DNA of 64,000 nucleotides, taken from NCBI RefSeq assembly GCF_000011565.2, contig NC_005861.2, positions 1,302,001-1,366,000 of the forward strand, given 5' to 3'. Below the pieces are notes generated by a model. That model was not told where the DNA came from and did no database searches. It worked only from the letters and a program-made list of their open reading frames with translations. The position numbers and the translations under genes are program-made. This stretch comes from Candidatus Protochlamydia amoebophila UWE25 (GTDB taxonomy: Bacteria; Chlamydiota; Chlamydiia; Chlamydiales; Parachlamydiaceae). This document shows positions 20,231-30,841 of this stretch, piece by piece; the stretch's first letter is position 1, and every line of letters begins with the position of its first letter.

Positions 20231-21295
20231 ATGATTCCCAAGCCAAAAGATTATTTTTTTACTCCAACTGATTTACAAGGAACTATAGACACTTTTTTAA
20301 GACCTAATGCAATTCTTACTCAACAAAGACAACGACAACTAGAATTAGTTCTGGAAAATTTTTTCTTAAAAAAAGACCAAGAAAATCTTACTCAGCAATT
20401 GACAGATATCAAGTGCAATATAACTGGTAAGCAAATTGAAAATGAGGAATTGAAAAACAAAAGTCAGCAGGAATTACAACAAATCATAAAAATAAGCGAG
20501 AAGTTATTAGCTGCGTGTAAAAAGGAGTGCGAAGATCATGCGCAGTTTAAAAAAGAAGCAGATCAAAAAGTAGCTTCTATCTCTCAATCTTTTGCCAAGT
20601 TACGCGAAAATGATGCTAAACAACTTCATGAACTCAAAAGAATGCATCAGCAATGTGATGACTTACAGTTATCTCATAAGCAGGATATGCAATTACTTGG
20701 TCAACTCAATGAACAGGTCCAAAAAATAAAAGAATCTTTTCACTTTCTTGGACAAGAATATAAGCAACACTTCAAAGACTTTCAAGTTCTTAAGCAACAA
20801 TTTGGCCAAATTCGCAAAGATTTAGAACTTATTAAAAATCAATTAGACTACATGGGAAAGGATCTTGAAGACATTAGACAAGATTTTAAACGTTTTAAAG
20901 AAGAGATGAACAGCTTAACTCAAGATTTTCGAGTAATTAGAGCCCAAATAGAAGAATTGGACCGTCGAGAAGATATTAGCAACAAAGCTATTGCGGATCG
21001 ATTAGAAAAAATGCAAGTCGCATTTGATCAACTTGCAGCTCAGATGAATAAGGATAAATTTGTACAGTCAACAAGTCTACCTCAAATTTCAGAGAGTTCT
21101 TTTGATAGATCAAATTCAAAAAATATTTTAACTTTTAGTTTTTTTCGGTCTCTATTTAAATGGAATATCTTCAAGATAATTTGTTTAAATCACTTTAATC
21201 ATCACCATTTATTTCGTCGTACTTCGAATATCTGGACTTCGAATATCTGGGCAAGAAAAATCCCAATACCAGTTGATTCTAAAGAACTGGGTTAA
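20231..21295 (+). CDS. Coiled-coil protein, function unknown
   Basis: About 354 residues from the ATG at 20231 (MIPKPKDYFFTPTDLQG), which has AGG seven bases upstream; an in-frame TTG at 20150 is less likely. Residues about 25-290 are coiled coil with heptads rich in Gln, Lys, Leu and Phe. The C-terminal 60 residues differ: aromatic and basic (FSFFRSLFKWNIFKIICL, then NHFNHHHLFRR) with a tandem TSNIW repeat. No signal peptide is seen. It follows another coiled-coil gene by about 100 bases and is closed by a strong terminator, so the pair is probably one transcript. Confidence 0.78.
   Translation: MIPKPKDYFFTPTDLQGTIDTFLRPNAILTQQRQRQLELVLENFFLKKDQENLTQQLTDIKCNITGKQIENEELKNKSQQELQQIIKISEKLLAACKKECEDHAQFKKEADQKVASISQSFAKLRENDAKQLHELKRMHQQCDDLQLSHKQDMQLLGQLNEQVQKIKESFHFLGQEYKQHFKDFQVLKQQFGQIRKDLELIKNQLDYMGKDLEDIRQDFKRFKEEMNSLTQDFRVIRAQIEELDRREDISNKAIADRLEKMQVAFDQLAAQMNKDKFVQSTSLPQISESSFDRSNSKNILTFSFFRSLFKWNIFKIICLNHFNHHHLFRRTSNIWTSNIWARKIPIPVDSKELG
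21221..21250 (+). repeat. 15-base perfect tandem duplication in the second coiled-coil gene
   Basis: The unit ACTTCGAATATCTGG occurs twice in direct tandem (21221-21235, 21236-21250), giving TSNIWTSNIW in frame near the C-terminus. Confidence 0.95.
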
Positions 21296-21314
21296 CTATT
21301 TAGTAATAACTAAT

Positions 21315-21344
21315 GCCAAGGTGGAACACCTTGGCTGTTTTTTT
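21315..21344 (+). terminator. Rho-independent terminator after the coiled-coil pair
   Basis: Perfect nine-base stem GCCAAGGTG/CACCTTGGC with loop GAA, then TG and seven T. It starts 20 bases after the stop codon. Confidence 0.93.
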
Positions 21345-21442
21345 ATACAACTATAAAACTTCTTAAAAAAACCTTAATTTTCAAAGTCCGTCATCCCAGA
21401 TTATTAACTTTTCAACAGACAGGGTTTAATAATTTTCAAATA

Positions 21443-22840
21443 TTACCCATGAACGGCTTTTCCCAGAGCCTGCAGAGCAGCCTCTTTGATAGTTTCACTG
21501 AGGGTCGGATGAGCTTGCACGGTTTCGGCTAAATCTTTTAAATTGATTTGCTTTTGAATGGCAAGAGTTCCTACTGCGATGAGCTCAGATGCATGAGCCC
21601 CTATGATATGCATTCCCAATAGACGGCCCGATTTTTTTTCGCCAATCAATTTCACAAATCCTTCTATTTCATCCGTGCAACGAGCCCGAGAATTGCCTCT
21701 AAAATAGGTTGTTCCTGTTAAAAGAGTGAGTCCTGATTCGCTAGCTTCTTGCTCTGTCAGTCCCACAGAAGCAACTTCTGGATTCGTATAGACTACATTT
21801 GGAATAGCTAGATAATTGATACTTTGCCTTTCCCCTTTTAGCCATTCCACAACAGTGATTCCTTCTTGAGAAGCTCGATGAGCAAGCATTACACCTTCAA
21901 TAAGGTCTCCAATCGCAAAGATATGTGGTTGAGATGTACGAAAAAATCCATCAACGGGAATAAATCCTTTTTTATCTATTTGAATTCCAACTTTATCTAA
22001 AGCTAATCCTTGGGTATAGGGTCTTCGACCAACAGCAACTAATACCACTTCCCCGCTAATATTTTGCAATTGTTCGTTTTGTTCAATGGTTAAAATCGTT
22101 TCATTAGGTTGCAAAACAGCTGTCATCATTTTCGTCGACAACTTAATTTCAATCCCCTGCTTTTTGAGAATTTGGAATAGGTATTTGGATAATGCGATGT
22201 CCATGGCAGGACAAAGACGATCTGACATTTCAATAATTGTCACTGAAGACCCCAGACGATTGTAGACAGAAGCGAGTTCTACCCCAATCACTCCACCTCC
22301 AATGACGAGTAAGCGTGGAGGGACAGTAGCGAGATTTAAAGCCCCTGTTGAAGAAACAATATTTTTTTCGTCAAAAGGCAAATGAGGTAATGAAGTAGAC
22401 TCCGATCCTGTTGCCAATAAAATATAATTAGCTTTAATTTCATCTATATGAGTTCCATTTTTCACTTGAAGCGTATGAGCATCCAAAAATTGCGCTTCTC
22501 CTTTTAAATAAATCACCCCATTTTTTTTAAAAAGTAAAGCAATCCCTTCAATCAATCCTTTGACAACATTTCTTTTACGTTCCATCAATTTTGTAAAATT
22601 GACTTTTAAATCAGATACTTCAATGGCTTGTTCGAGTCCATGTTGTTTCAATGTTGAGTAAAGATCTGTAGAATGGAGAAGAGTTTTAGAGGGAATGCAT
22701 CCCACATTTAAACACGTCCCTCCTAGCGTTTCTCGTTTATCAATACAAATCGTTTTTAAACCCATTTGAGCGGCTCGAATAGCTGCCACATACCCACCTG
22801 GCCCAGCTCCAACAACTGCTAAATCATAGTGTTCAACCAT
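21443..22840 (-). CDS. lpdA: Dihydrolipoamide dehydrogenase (E3)
   Basis: Reoxidises the lipoyl group of 2-oxoacid dehydrogenase complexes, passing electrons to NAD. 465 residues. FAD site AVVGAGPGGYVAA at the N-terminus, redox pair in GGTCLNVGCIPSK, NAD-binding VIGGGVIGVELAS, and the C-terminal dimer motif HAHPTLSE with the catalytic His. It ends the sucA-sucB-lpdA run, 20 bases after sucB, so it most likely serves the 2-oxoglutarate complex. Confidence 0.96.
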   Translation of the reverse strand: MVEHYDLAVVGAGPGGYVAAIRAAQMGLKTICIDKRETLGGTCLNVGCIPSKTLLHSTDLYSTLKQHGLEQAIEVSDLKVNFTKLMERKRNVVKGLIEGIALLFKKNGVIYLKGEAQFLDAHTLQVKNGTHIDEIKANYILLATGSESTSLPHLPFDEKNIVSSTGALNLATVPPRLLVIGGGVIGVELASVYNRLGSSVTIIEMSDRLCPAMDIALSKYLFQILKKQGIEIKLSTKMMTAVLQPNETILTIEQNEQLQNISGEVVLVAVGRRPYTQGLALDKVGIQIDKKGFIPVDGFFRTSQPHIFAIGDLIEGVMLAHRASQEGITVVEWLKGERQSINYLAIPNVVYTNPEVASVGLTEQEASESGLTLLTGTTYFRGNSRARCTDEIEGFVKLIGEKKSGRLLGMHIIGAHASELIAVGTLAIQKQINLKDLAETVQAHPTLSETIKEAALQALGKAVHG

Positions 22841-22860
22841 ATTTGTGATTTCCTTACATT

Positions 22861-24024
22861 TTAAAGATTTAACAATAAGCGAGAAGGATCTTCTAAAGCA
22901 TTTTTAATATGAACTAAAAATGCGACAGACTCTTTTCCATCAATCAAACGATGATCATAGCTTAAAGCAAGATACATCATCGGCCGAATCACAATTTGAT
23001 CTTCCATGACAACCGGCCTTTTTTCAATCTTATGCATGCCTAAAATTGCGCACTGAGGTGGATTTAAAATGGGAGTGGAAAGAAGAGAGCCATATACACC
23101 TCCATTCGTAATCGTAAAACCACCTCCTTGAAGATCATCCATAGCAATTTTTCCATCTCTTGCTTTTTTAGCAAAAAGATCAATCGCTAATTCAATTTGA
23201 GCAAAGCTTTGTTGATCACATTGTCTGACCACAGGCACAAATGTTCCTCGCTCTGTTCCAACTGCAATTCCTATATCGTAGTAATGTCTTTCTACAATGT
23301 CCTGTTGATCGAGGTAGGAATTGACTGTGGGAAAAGCTTTTAAAGCAGAGACAACAGCTTTTACAAAAAAAGACATAAAGCCTAATTTTATTCCATATTT
23401 TTTTATAAAAATCTCTTGATGCTTTTCTCTTAGAGAAATGATTTCTGACAAATCTACTTCATTAAACGTTGTCAACATCGCCATAGTTTGCTGAGCTTCT
23501 ATTAAACGATTTGCAATCACTTGTCGAATTTTAGACAATGGTTGCCTTGTTTCTTGACGTTCAAAAGTTTTTGCAGTTTGCTCCAAATCTTGAGCTATTT
23601 GCGAGGGTGAAAGCTCTTCTATCTGTAAATCAGAAAGATAAGATTCTTTCGTTAGCCGCAAAGTTCCCAACGCATCCTTTTCTACAGTTTCAAAAGAAGG
23701 TTTGCTAGATGTTATACTATCTTTTTGTTCAAGAATTTCAGCAGAAATTTCTTTGTCCTCTTTTTGAGGGACATTCTTTTCTATTTGAGACTCTTCCTCA
23801 ATAAATCCAATCAAAGCTCCAATTTTAACGCGATCTCCAGTTTGTACAGATAAGGTGATTACTCCCGTTTTTGGGGCAAATAACACTTGATTAACCTTAT
23901 CGGTTTCTAGCTCTAAAATTTCGGCGTCAGTTTTAACGAAAGTTTCATTAGTCACTAAAATTTGACCAATCATTACTTCTGTAATCGACTCGCCCATAGA
24001 GGGGACTTTAATGTCAGTTCTCAT
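22861..24024 (-). CDS. sucB: Dihydrolipoyl succinyltransferase (E2 of 2-oxoglutarate dehydrogenase)
   Basis: About 387 residues from the ATG at 24024 ([16 protein letters not shown]). That ATG overlaps the sucA stop as ATGA; an upstream in-frame start would add 17 residues inside sucA. The lipoyl domain has its Lys in ELETDKVNQ near residue 44. The catalytic domain has [10 protein letters not shown] near the C-terminus. The linker between (about residues 85-165) is Glu- and Ser-rich, and I cannot see a standard peripheral-subunit-binding motif in it. Order and coupling with sucA and lpdA support the succinyl form. Confidence 0.95.
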   Translation of the reverse strand: MRTDIKVPSMGESITEVMIGQILVTNETFVKTDAEILELETDKVNQVLFAPKTGVITLSVQTGDRVKIGALIGFIEEESQIEKNVPQKEDKEISAEILEQKDSITSSKPSFETVEKDALGTLRLTKESYLSDLQIEELSPSQIAQDLEQTAKTFERQETRQPLSKIRQVIANRLIEAQQTMAMLTTFNEVDLSEIISLREKHQEIFIKKYGIKLGFMSFFVKAVVSALKAFPTVNSYLDQQDIVERHYYDIGIAVGTERGTFVPVVRQCDQQSFAQIELAIDLFAKKARDGKIAMDDLQGGGFTITNGGVYGSLLSTPILNPPQCAILGMHKIEKRPVVMEDQIVIRPMMYLALSYDHRLIDGKESVAFLVHIKNALEDPSRLLLNL

Positions 24025-26693
24025 GTTTTGAAGACCTGTTTTAAAATGTTTGCATGTTCCTGATTGTGAAGGCAATAAGATCCGGTTGCTGGAGTGGCGC
24101 TTCGCTCCCGACCTACGTAACTTAGCTGAATAGAAGATGAAATTAACTCGTTAAGATAAGGAAACATAAAGCTCCATGCCCCCATATTTTGAGGTTCTTC
24201 TTGAGCCCAAACAACCTCTTGAATATGAGGATATTGAAAAATTAATTTTTTTAGCTCTTCCATATGCAAAGGATACAATTGCTCAATGCGGATAAAACCT
24301 ATCTCTTTTTGATTCAATTTCTCTCTTTCAGCTAATAAATCATAATAAATTCTTCCCGAACATAAAACTAGACGTTTAATTTCTGATGGATTGGCAAAAA
24401 CATCATCAATAATTTCTCGAAATGTACCTTGTGTGAATTCATGCAATGCACTGACACATTTCGGATAGCGAAGGAGACCTTTAGGGGTAAATACAATCAA
24501 AGGTTTTTCAAATTGATGTTTCACCTGTCTACGGAGTAAGTGAAAGAACTGAGCGGGAGTTGTGGTATTAACGATTTGAAGATTGTCATGTCCTGCAAGA
24601 GTTAAAAATCGCTCAAGTCGCCCTGAAGAATGCTCAGGCCCTTGCCCTTCAAGTCCATGAGGAAGAAAGAGAATTAATCCTGACTTTTGTCCCCATTTTT
24701 GTTCAGCACTTGCAATAAATTGATCAATAATTATTTGTGCTCCATTATTAAAGTCACCAAATTGAGCTTCCCATACATTTAGACCTTTTACACAAACGAC
24801 ACTATATCCATATTCGAAGCCCAAGACGGCCATTTCCGAGAGAGGTGAATTAACGATCTCAAACTTACCTTGTCCTTGTTTTAGATGAGCAAGTGGATAA
24901 TAATCCTTTTCTGTATGTTGATCGACCCAAATCGCATGGCGATGACTGAAAGTGCCACGACAACAATCTTGGCCAGATATGCGTATTGATACTCCTTCTT
25001 CTAAGAGAGAGGCATAAGCTAGATGCTCAGCAAGTCCCCAGTCAATAAGTTTATTTTCTTTCACTTGACGAAGTCTTTCTTTTACCAAATAGTCAACTTT
25101 AGGGTGAAGGGTAAATCCTTGAGGAATTTGACTAAAACGCTCTGCCAATGATATGAGTTTTTCCAAGTTAACGCCAGTTTCAACAGATTGAAAAAAACTT
25201 TGAGGAATTGAGAAGGGCTGTTTAACGACAGAAGAAATTGCCTGTGGCTGATTTATTTTTTCATGTACTTCCCGCAATCCTGCTTTATAAGCTGCTTCCA
25301 GCTGATCCATCATTTGAGGATCCAAAATTCCCTGAACTAACAGTTGATCGTAATACATTTTCCGAATCGATTGTTTACCTTTGATTAAACGACATTCTAG
25401 AGGCTGGGTATAAGCAGGTTCATCTCCTTCATTATGCCCATATTTTCGATATCCATTCAAATCAATGAAAACGTCACAATGAAATCGTTGCCGAATTTCT
25501 AAAGCTAGCAAAGTTACCTGAACGCAGCTATCGGGATCCTCGGCATTTACATGAAAAATAGGCAAGCCGAATGCGCGGGCAATATCTGTACAATATCTTG
25601 TTGAACGCAAATCGCGTGGGATAGTGGTAAATCCAATCTGGTTATTAATCACAAAATGAATGGTTCCACCCGTTTCATAGCCTTTTAACTGGGAGAGCTG
25701 TAGAGTCTCATAAACGACACCTTGCCCAGATACGGCAGCATCTCCATGGATTAAAATGGGAATAATTTTCTTCCGGGCTTTTTCACCACCAGCTAAAAAT
25801 TGTTTAGCTCGTGTTTTTCCTTCAACAACTGCATTGACAGACTCTAAATGGCTAGGATTTGGACTTAAAGAAATCTTGATTGATTTACCCAATCGGGTTT
25901 TAATTTTTTCCCCAGTATATCCTTTGTGATATTTCACATCTCCCATTCCTTCTAAAGAAGTCGGAATGTATTCTTCCCCAAATTCGGAAAAAATAGTATC
26001 TAAAGATTTGTTAAGAATATTCGCCAAAACGTTTAATCGTCCTCGATGGGCCATTCCAACTAAAAACTCTTGAACTCCTTGTTCAGCTCCTGCTTCGATC
26101 AACAGATCTAGCATAGGAATTAAGGTCTCTGCCCCTTCCAAAGAAAACCGTTTTTGCCCAATATATTTAGTGTGTAAAAAAGTTTCAAAAAGTTCGGATC
26201 GACTTAAACATGCTAAAACATGTTGTTTTTGCTCTTTGGTCAAAGTTTGCTTAAAAAATTGCTGTTCTATAAAGTCTTGTATCCATACTTCCATTTTTTT
26301 ATCATTAAGATGTTTATACTCGAATCCGATGCGGTCGCAATAAATCTTACGTAAATATTCAAACTTGGAAGTTTGAATAATAGCTTGTGTATCAACACAT
26401 GGCTTTAGATATTCTGTTAGAGAAAATGTAAATGAAGAAGGATTTAATGATATGGGATTTACTGAAGATATTAAGTGACCATCCCGGCGCAATACATCAA
26501 TTACATGATCCACATGATTGGAAGAAGAGGATTGTTTATTAGTAGTTGTGAAAGAAGAAGCTGTTTCTAATTCCTGAAAATAACGATGCCAAGAAGGATC
26601 TAAGCTGTCATATTTTTTTTGGTAATCTTGATATAAATTTTCAAGCAGCTCTATATTTGCAAGCTCCCCTTCAACGATTGGATGGCCATCCAT
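24021..26693 (-). CDS. sucA: 2-oxoglutarate dehydrogenase E1
   Basis: Thiamine-diphosphate-dependent decarboxylase of the citric acid cycle, 890 residues. The ThDP motif is [10 protein letters not shown] followed by [22 protein letters not shown] and the C-terminal [11 protein letters not shown] are also typical. The N-terminal [20 protein letters not shown] segment matches the E1o start. AGGGG lies seven bases before the ATG. The full sucA-sucB-lpdA set indicates an active oxoglutarate-to-succinyl-CoA step. Confidence 0.97.
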   Translation of the reverse strand: MDGHPIVEGELANIELLENLYQDYQKKYDSLDPSWHRYFQELETASSFTTTNKQSSSSNHVDHVIDVLRRDGHLISSVNPISLNPSSFTFSLTEYLKPCVDTQAIIQTSKFEYLRKIYCDRIGFEYKHLNDKKMEVWIQDFIEQQFFKQTLTKEQKQHVLACLSRSELFETFLHTKYIGQKRFSLEGAETLIPMLDLLIEAGAEQGVQEFLVGMAHRGRLNVLANILNKSLDTIFSEFGEEYIPTSLEGMGDVKYHKGYTGEKIKTRLGKSIKISLSPNPSHLESVNAVVEGKTRAKQFLAGGEKARKKIIPILIHGDAAVSGQGVVYETLQLSQLKGYETGGTIHFVINNQIGFTTIPRDLRSTRYCTDIARAFGLPIFHVNAEDPDSCVQVTLLALEIRQRFHCDVFIDLNGYRKYGHNEGDEPAYTQPLECRLIKGKQSIRKMYYDQLLVQGILDPQMMDQLEAAYKAGLREVHEKINQPQAISSVVKQPFSIPQSFFQSVETGVNLEKLISLAERFSQIPQGFTLHPKVDYLVKERLRQVKENKLIDWGLAEHLAYASLLEEGVSIRISGQDCCRGTFSHRHAIWVDQHTEKDYYPLAHLKQGQGKFEIVNSPLSEMAVLGFEYGYSVVCVKGLNVWEAQFGDFNNGAQIIIDQFIASAEQKWGQKSGLILFLPHGLEGQGPEHSSGRLERFLTLAGHDNLQIVNTTTPAQFFHLLRRQVKHQFEKPLIVFTPKGLLRYPKCVSALHEFTQGTFREIIDDVFANPSEIKRLVLCSGRIYYDLLAEREKLNQKEIGFIRIEQLYPLHMEELKKLIFQYPHIQEVVWAQEEPQNMGAWSFMFPYLNELISSSIQLSYVGRERSATPATGSYCLHNQEHANILKQVFKT

Positions 26694-26833
26694 TCATCAT
26701 CCCCTATCTAAATCCTTGTATTCGCCCAATCTGATCAGTTTTTTGAAATATCTCTGATTATTTAAAGATTTAGCTTAGTGATAAATATTTTGAAAGAATA
26801 AACTCTGAGTCCTAAATATAACGATTAAAAACA

Positions 26834-27496
26834 ATGGCTAACTTTTTTCAACCACGCGCTTGGATTTTATTTTTTTTAATTTTCTTTTGTAGTTGTTCTC
26901 GATCAACTTCGCATTTACCTCCTTCTTACTTTTGGCAAACGTTTTGTGCCTGTGAAGAGATGAAAGGCCAAGAAAGAATTCTTCTTTATAGAGCGCTTAT
27001 TCCTCAATCTTGGATACGTCAAGACCCTTCTTTAAAAGACTCCTTAATCGATACGACTTTGTCTATTTGCGAGTTTTATGCTAAAGAAGGCAATGATCAA
27101 GCACGTATCACAATTCATACATTTCCTATTAATGAACGACAATTAAGAATTCCTCCCCTGGCCCAAATTGAACGCTGGAAAAAACAATTTGAAGATTTAG
27201 ACCTTTTGTCTGTCAATGTGACAACCCAATCACATGGAGGATTTATTGGACTTTGCTTAGAAGCAGAAGGAACTTATCAAGGGCAATTGCAAAAAATGTT
27301 GGCTTGGAGTATGCATTTATCTCCTGAATATGACAGGCAATTAAATAATCGAAAAGATCAATTAAAATACCGCTTGATGAGAGCAGATTATACCATAAAA
27401 ATTGTTGGCCCGGCTTCTTTGATTAATAAACAACGTAAAGCTTTTTTTCAGTTTGCTAATAGTTTTGAACTTATTGAAGAACTTCCTTCCCCATGA
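26834..27496 (+). CDS. Putative lipoprotein, function unknown
   Basis: 220 residues. The N-terminus has a basic residue, a hydrophobic stretch (AWILFFLIFF) and then CSCS, so it looks like a lipoprotein signal with a non-classic lipobox. The rest is soluble with a mixed alpha/beta look; I do not recognise a family. Its stop overlaps the resB start as ATGA, so it is translationally coupled to cytochrome c maturation and may help that process in the periplasm; that is inference. Confidence 0.7.
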   Translation: MANFFQPRAWILFFLIFFCSCSRSTSHLPPSYFWQTFCACEEMKGQERILLYRALIPQSWIRQDPSLKDSLIDTTLSICEFYAKEGNDQARITIHTFPINERQLRIPPLAQIERWKKQFEDLDLLSVNVTTQSHGGFIGLCLEAEGTYQGQLQKMLAWSMHLSPEYDRQLNNRKDQLKYRLMRADYTIKIVGPASLINKQRKAFFQFANSFELIEELPSP

Positions 27497-29868
27497 ACAA
27501 TTGGACTAGACGTTGTTTTCATTTTTTAGGCGGCGTCTATCTGGCGATTTTTTTGATTAGTGCTCTCGCCTTAATTGTGATTGCCGGTACAATTTTAGAA
27601 ACTTATACTAATTCTCACCTCTTCGCCGCTGAATGGACTTATCATAGCCCTTTCTTTTTAAGTTTACTGGGTTTGATGTTTGTCAATATCCTTATTTCTG
27701 CTCTTCGCCGATGGCCTTTTCAAAAAAAGCATATTCCTTTTCTCATTACGCATCTTGGATTATTGATGGTCATTGGAGGAACAATAATTAAACAACAAAT
27801 GGGAATACAAGGAAATCTAAGTTTAACAGAAGGAAGTGGAAGCCAAACGCTTTTGATTCCCCATACTTTCGCACTGAAAGTAGAACAATTAAATCCTCCT
27901 TTTGAAACATCTCGTCAAGAGATTCGCAAAGTGGCTTTAGAAGAAGGACCCCATCTCCATCAATTCGAGCAATTTCCCACTTTAAAATTAAAAATTTTAG
28001 GACATGCTCCTCATGTCAATGAACAATGGGAAACCTGGATTAAAGGAGAAAAAGCTTATTTTTCAGGTATTCCTCCTTTTCCTATTCAAAGCTGGCAGAC
28101 AGACATTCCTTTTCCCAAAGGGATTCTCCTTCCTTTATCAACCTCTACTTCTGCTTGGCTAGCCTTAGCTTTACGAACAGATCATTTAAAAGAAAGTTTA
28201 AAGAATTTTTATTTGGAAAATTTAACAGTTCGACTCACTTCCAAAACCCAACCAGACATTGAATTAGAGATTCCTTTGCAACTTGCTTTAGAAAAAGGAA
28301 TTTTATTTGAACAAAGAAAGATTCACTTTGATTTGAATTTGAACTTTTCTTCCATTCAAGGATTGGCGCCTCCAACGCTTAATTTATCTTGGAAAACACC
28401 TTCCGATATAGAACAATCCATTCAAATTGCGCTTCAAGGCAATCATTCACTTTATATGCAATATAAAAACTCATGGACTCTTTCCGCTCCTTTCAATGTT
28501 GATTTGATTCGCCCAACCCCTGCCCTTCTCATCGTAGAAGATCGGCAAAAAAATACCTATTTATTTGCATTTGATAAATATGGGAGAGTTCATGAAGAAT
28601 CGTTTAAACAAAATCAATTTTATAACTTGATTGCTTATGCACAAGGGCATGGAGGTTATGTTGTTCAAGCAGAAATTCCATTTCCTTCTTTCCCGGCAAG
28701 TCGCCTAGACAAAGAAAAAGCTGATGAATATTTTTTACAGAATCAACTTCAACAAGTTTTTTCTTCAACAAACACGCTTATTCCTCCTTTAAAATTATTT
28801 CAACAAGCTTGCCAACGGTCTGGGCATAACTTTGTTAATGCCTTTGTGGAATTTTTGCATGTCTGGAATGACAGCCACACCCCTCTTTTTTCCTCTTTAT
28901 CTCTAGCGTCTCCCACTTTACAGGAGTCCCTTTCTCATTTAAATTGGGAATTAATTCCAAAAGAGGATTATCATGGATGTCAATGGACGTGTCTTTTTTT
29001 TGAAGATCTTCAAAAAACTTTACAAGCTGATCAAGATTTGCTTGTTATTCTGCATGAAAAATCATGGCCTGGTTTGAAAACTTTAGTAACAAAAGAAAGC
29101 AAAAAGGAAATTTTATTAACTCATCTTACCCAACAAATTTTTTCTGCTTCCTCTTATTTACCCCCTCCCCTCATTGAAGAAAAAAGTGTGCTCTATCAAG
29201 CCCAGCTACTCTCGGCTTATTTTAAAGCCTATGACATTGATTATCATACTTTAATTCAAAGAGGAGAAGTTGGTGAAGAAAATTATGAACGTTTACACGC
29301 GATGCATCCTACAGCGAAAGAAAAAATTTTATTAGAGACACCTTTGACTTACTATCATCAAACAAAAGAACCCCTGCAAAAAAAAGAGAATAATCGCCCA
29401 GCTCTTTTCTTAGAGGCTATAGAAAATGAAAAAAAACAAATTGTTTCCCTCGCCTACGATGAGTCAGCAACTGGATTGAAATGGCCCATTTTAAATGGAC
29501 AGTACCTTATTCGTTTTCAACCTCAACAAATTTCGCTTCCTTATCGCTTAAGGCTTCGACAAGCAAGGCAAATTAATTATCCTCATACGCAACAAACTTA
29601 TAGTTATGAGGGGGATGTTTTAATTACTAATAATAATCAAGAAGAAAAGGCCTTAACCTTGAGCATGAATAAGGTTTATGAAACCTGGGACGGATTTCGC
29701 TTTTACTTGGCGGGAATGACAACAGCTTCTCCACAAACGGCTAATCATGTGCAAATCATTGTCAATCAAGATCCAGCTAAATATCTTTTAACTTATCCAG
29801 GTGGATTAATCGTGACCATAGGGACAGTTCTTCTATTTTGGCTGAAACCTTACCGGAAAAGGGATTAA
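27493..29868 (+). CDS. resB: ResB/Ccs1-type cytochrome c biogenesis protein
   Basis: System II cytochrome c maturation component that works with CcsA to attach haem. 791 residues. Three membrane segments in the first 110 residues (AIFLISALALIVIAGTILET, FFLSLLGLMFVNILISAL, LITHLGLLMVIGGTII), a large periplasmic domain, and a last membrane segment near the C-terminus (GGLIVTIGTVLLFWL). The layout fits the ResB family, though the periplasmic part is larger than usual. The start overlaps the lipoprotein gene by four bases. ccsA follows about 1 kb on, beyond a gene on the other strand. Confidence 0.88.
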   Translation: MNNWTRRCFHFLGGVYLAIFLISALALIVIAGTILETYTNSHLFAAEWTYHSPFFLSLLGLMFVNILISALRRWPFQKKHIPFLITHLGLLMVIGGTIIKQQMGIQGNLSLTEGSGSQTLLIPHTFALKVEQLNPPFETSRQEIRKVALEEGPHLHQFEQFPTLKLKILGHAPHVNEQWETWIKGEKAYFSGIPPFPIQSWQTDIPFPKGILLPLSTSTSAWLALALRTDHLKESLKNFYLENLTVRLTSKTQPDIELEIPLQLALEKGILFEQRKIHFDLNLNFSSIQGLAPPTLNLSWKTPSDIEQSIQIALQGNHSLYMQYKNSWTLSAPFNVDLIRPTPALLIVEDRQKNTYLFAFDKYGRVHEESFKQNQFYNLIAYAQGHGGYVVQAEIPFPSFPASRLDKEKADEYFLQNQLQQVFSSTNTLIPPLKLFQQACQRSGHNFVNAFVEFLHVWNDSHTPLFSSLSLASPTLQESLSHLNWELIPKEDYHGCQWTCLFFEDLQKTLQADQDLLVILHEKSWPGLKTLVTKESKKEILLTHLTQQIFSASSYLPPPLIEEKSVLYQAQLLSAYFKAYDIDYHTLIQRGEVGEENYERLHAMHPTAKEKILLETPLTYYHQTKEPLQKKENNRPALFLEAIENEKKQIVSLAYDESATGLKWPILNGQYLIRFQPQQISLPYRLRLRQARQINYPHTQQTYSYEGDVLITNNNQEEKALTLSMNKVYETWDGFRFYLAGMTTASPQTANHVQIIVNQDPAKYLLTYPGGLIVTIGTVLLFWLKPYRKRD

Positions 29869-30596
29869 AAGATTTCCTCAAAAAAATTTTTCATGGCAAG
29901 CCAAGCTCGATCACACGTTTTAGGCTCATAAAACTTTCCACCTTTTTTATCGTTCTCTTCAGGATTTGTGAAAGAATGCCCAGCATTTCCATAAGTATTA
30001 AATTGCCAGTCTACATTGGCATCGGTCATTTCCTTTTGCAAATGGAGTACATTATCTACAGGTACATAGGGATCGTGGTATCCATGCAACACTAATAAGG
30101 AACCTTTTATAGATTTTGCAATCGAAGCGGTTTTCACATTATTCCCCTCTTTTTGACTTCCTAATATACCATGAAAACTGACAACACCCTTCACATCAGC
30201 CCCACTACGTAATAGTTCTATCACTGTCAACCCTCCAAAACAAAATCCAATTGCGCCAACCTTTCCTGCATCAACTTCCGGTTGTTGAACTAAAGCCTGC
30301 ATAGCACCAAAAATACGCTTTTGCAGAAGTTGCCGATCCATGAAAAGAGGCTTCATCAATGCGCCAGCTTCTTCCCCATTTTGCGCTACTCTTCCCTCAC
30401 CATATAAATCCACTGCAAAACCGATATACCCTAATTTAGCTAATTCTTGAGCTTTTTCGCACACAAACGCATTTCTTCCCATCCATGTATGTGCAATTAA
30501 AATAGCCGGTTTTTTTTGTTTTGTTTCAGAAAAATTAACAAAATATCCTTTGAATATTTGATTATCTACCTCATAGACGATTTCACGATCTTTCAT
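29865..30596 (-). CDS. Dienelactone hydrolase family protein
   Basis: 243-residue alpha/beta hydrolase. The catalytic triad is visible: Cys in GFCFGG, Asp in HGYHDPYVP and His in GNAGHSF. GGG lies about seven bases before the ATG. The true substrate is unknown; family members cleave lactones or act as general esterases. It converges on resB with a four-base overlap of the two 3' ends and splits the resB/ccsA pair. Confidence 0.93.
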   Translation of the reverse strand: MKDREIVYEVDNQIFKGYFVNFSETKQKKPAILIAHTWMGRNAFVCEKAQELAKLGYIGFAVDLYGEGRVAQNGEEAGALMKPLFMDRQLLQKRIFGAMQALVQQPEVDAGKVGAIGFCFGGLTVIELLRSGADVKGVVSFHGILGSQKEGNNVKTASIAKSIKGSLLVLHGYHDPYVPVDNVLHLQKEMTDANVDWQFNTYGNAGHSFTNPEENDKKGGKFYEPKTCDRAWLAMKNFFEEIF

Positions 30597-30841
30597 GGCA
30601 AACCCTTTCTCATTAAATAAAAATTAATACTTGTTATTTTTTTAATGTACCTAAAGAGAATTAGCTTTCTTAAGCTCTTTAAATATTCACTTTTTATTGC
30701 TATTTCAGCAATACTTGTTTAAATATATTTAAAAATTATTTTCGAAGCTCTTTTTCTAACTAGAATCCAAAAATTTAAACAGAAATAAATTTTTATTTTT
30801 CTCCACGAGCTTTATCAAGTCTTTAATCAAAAATTAGCCAT

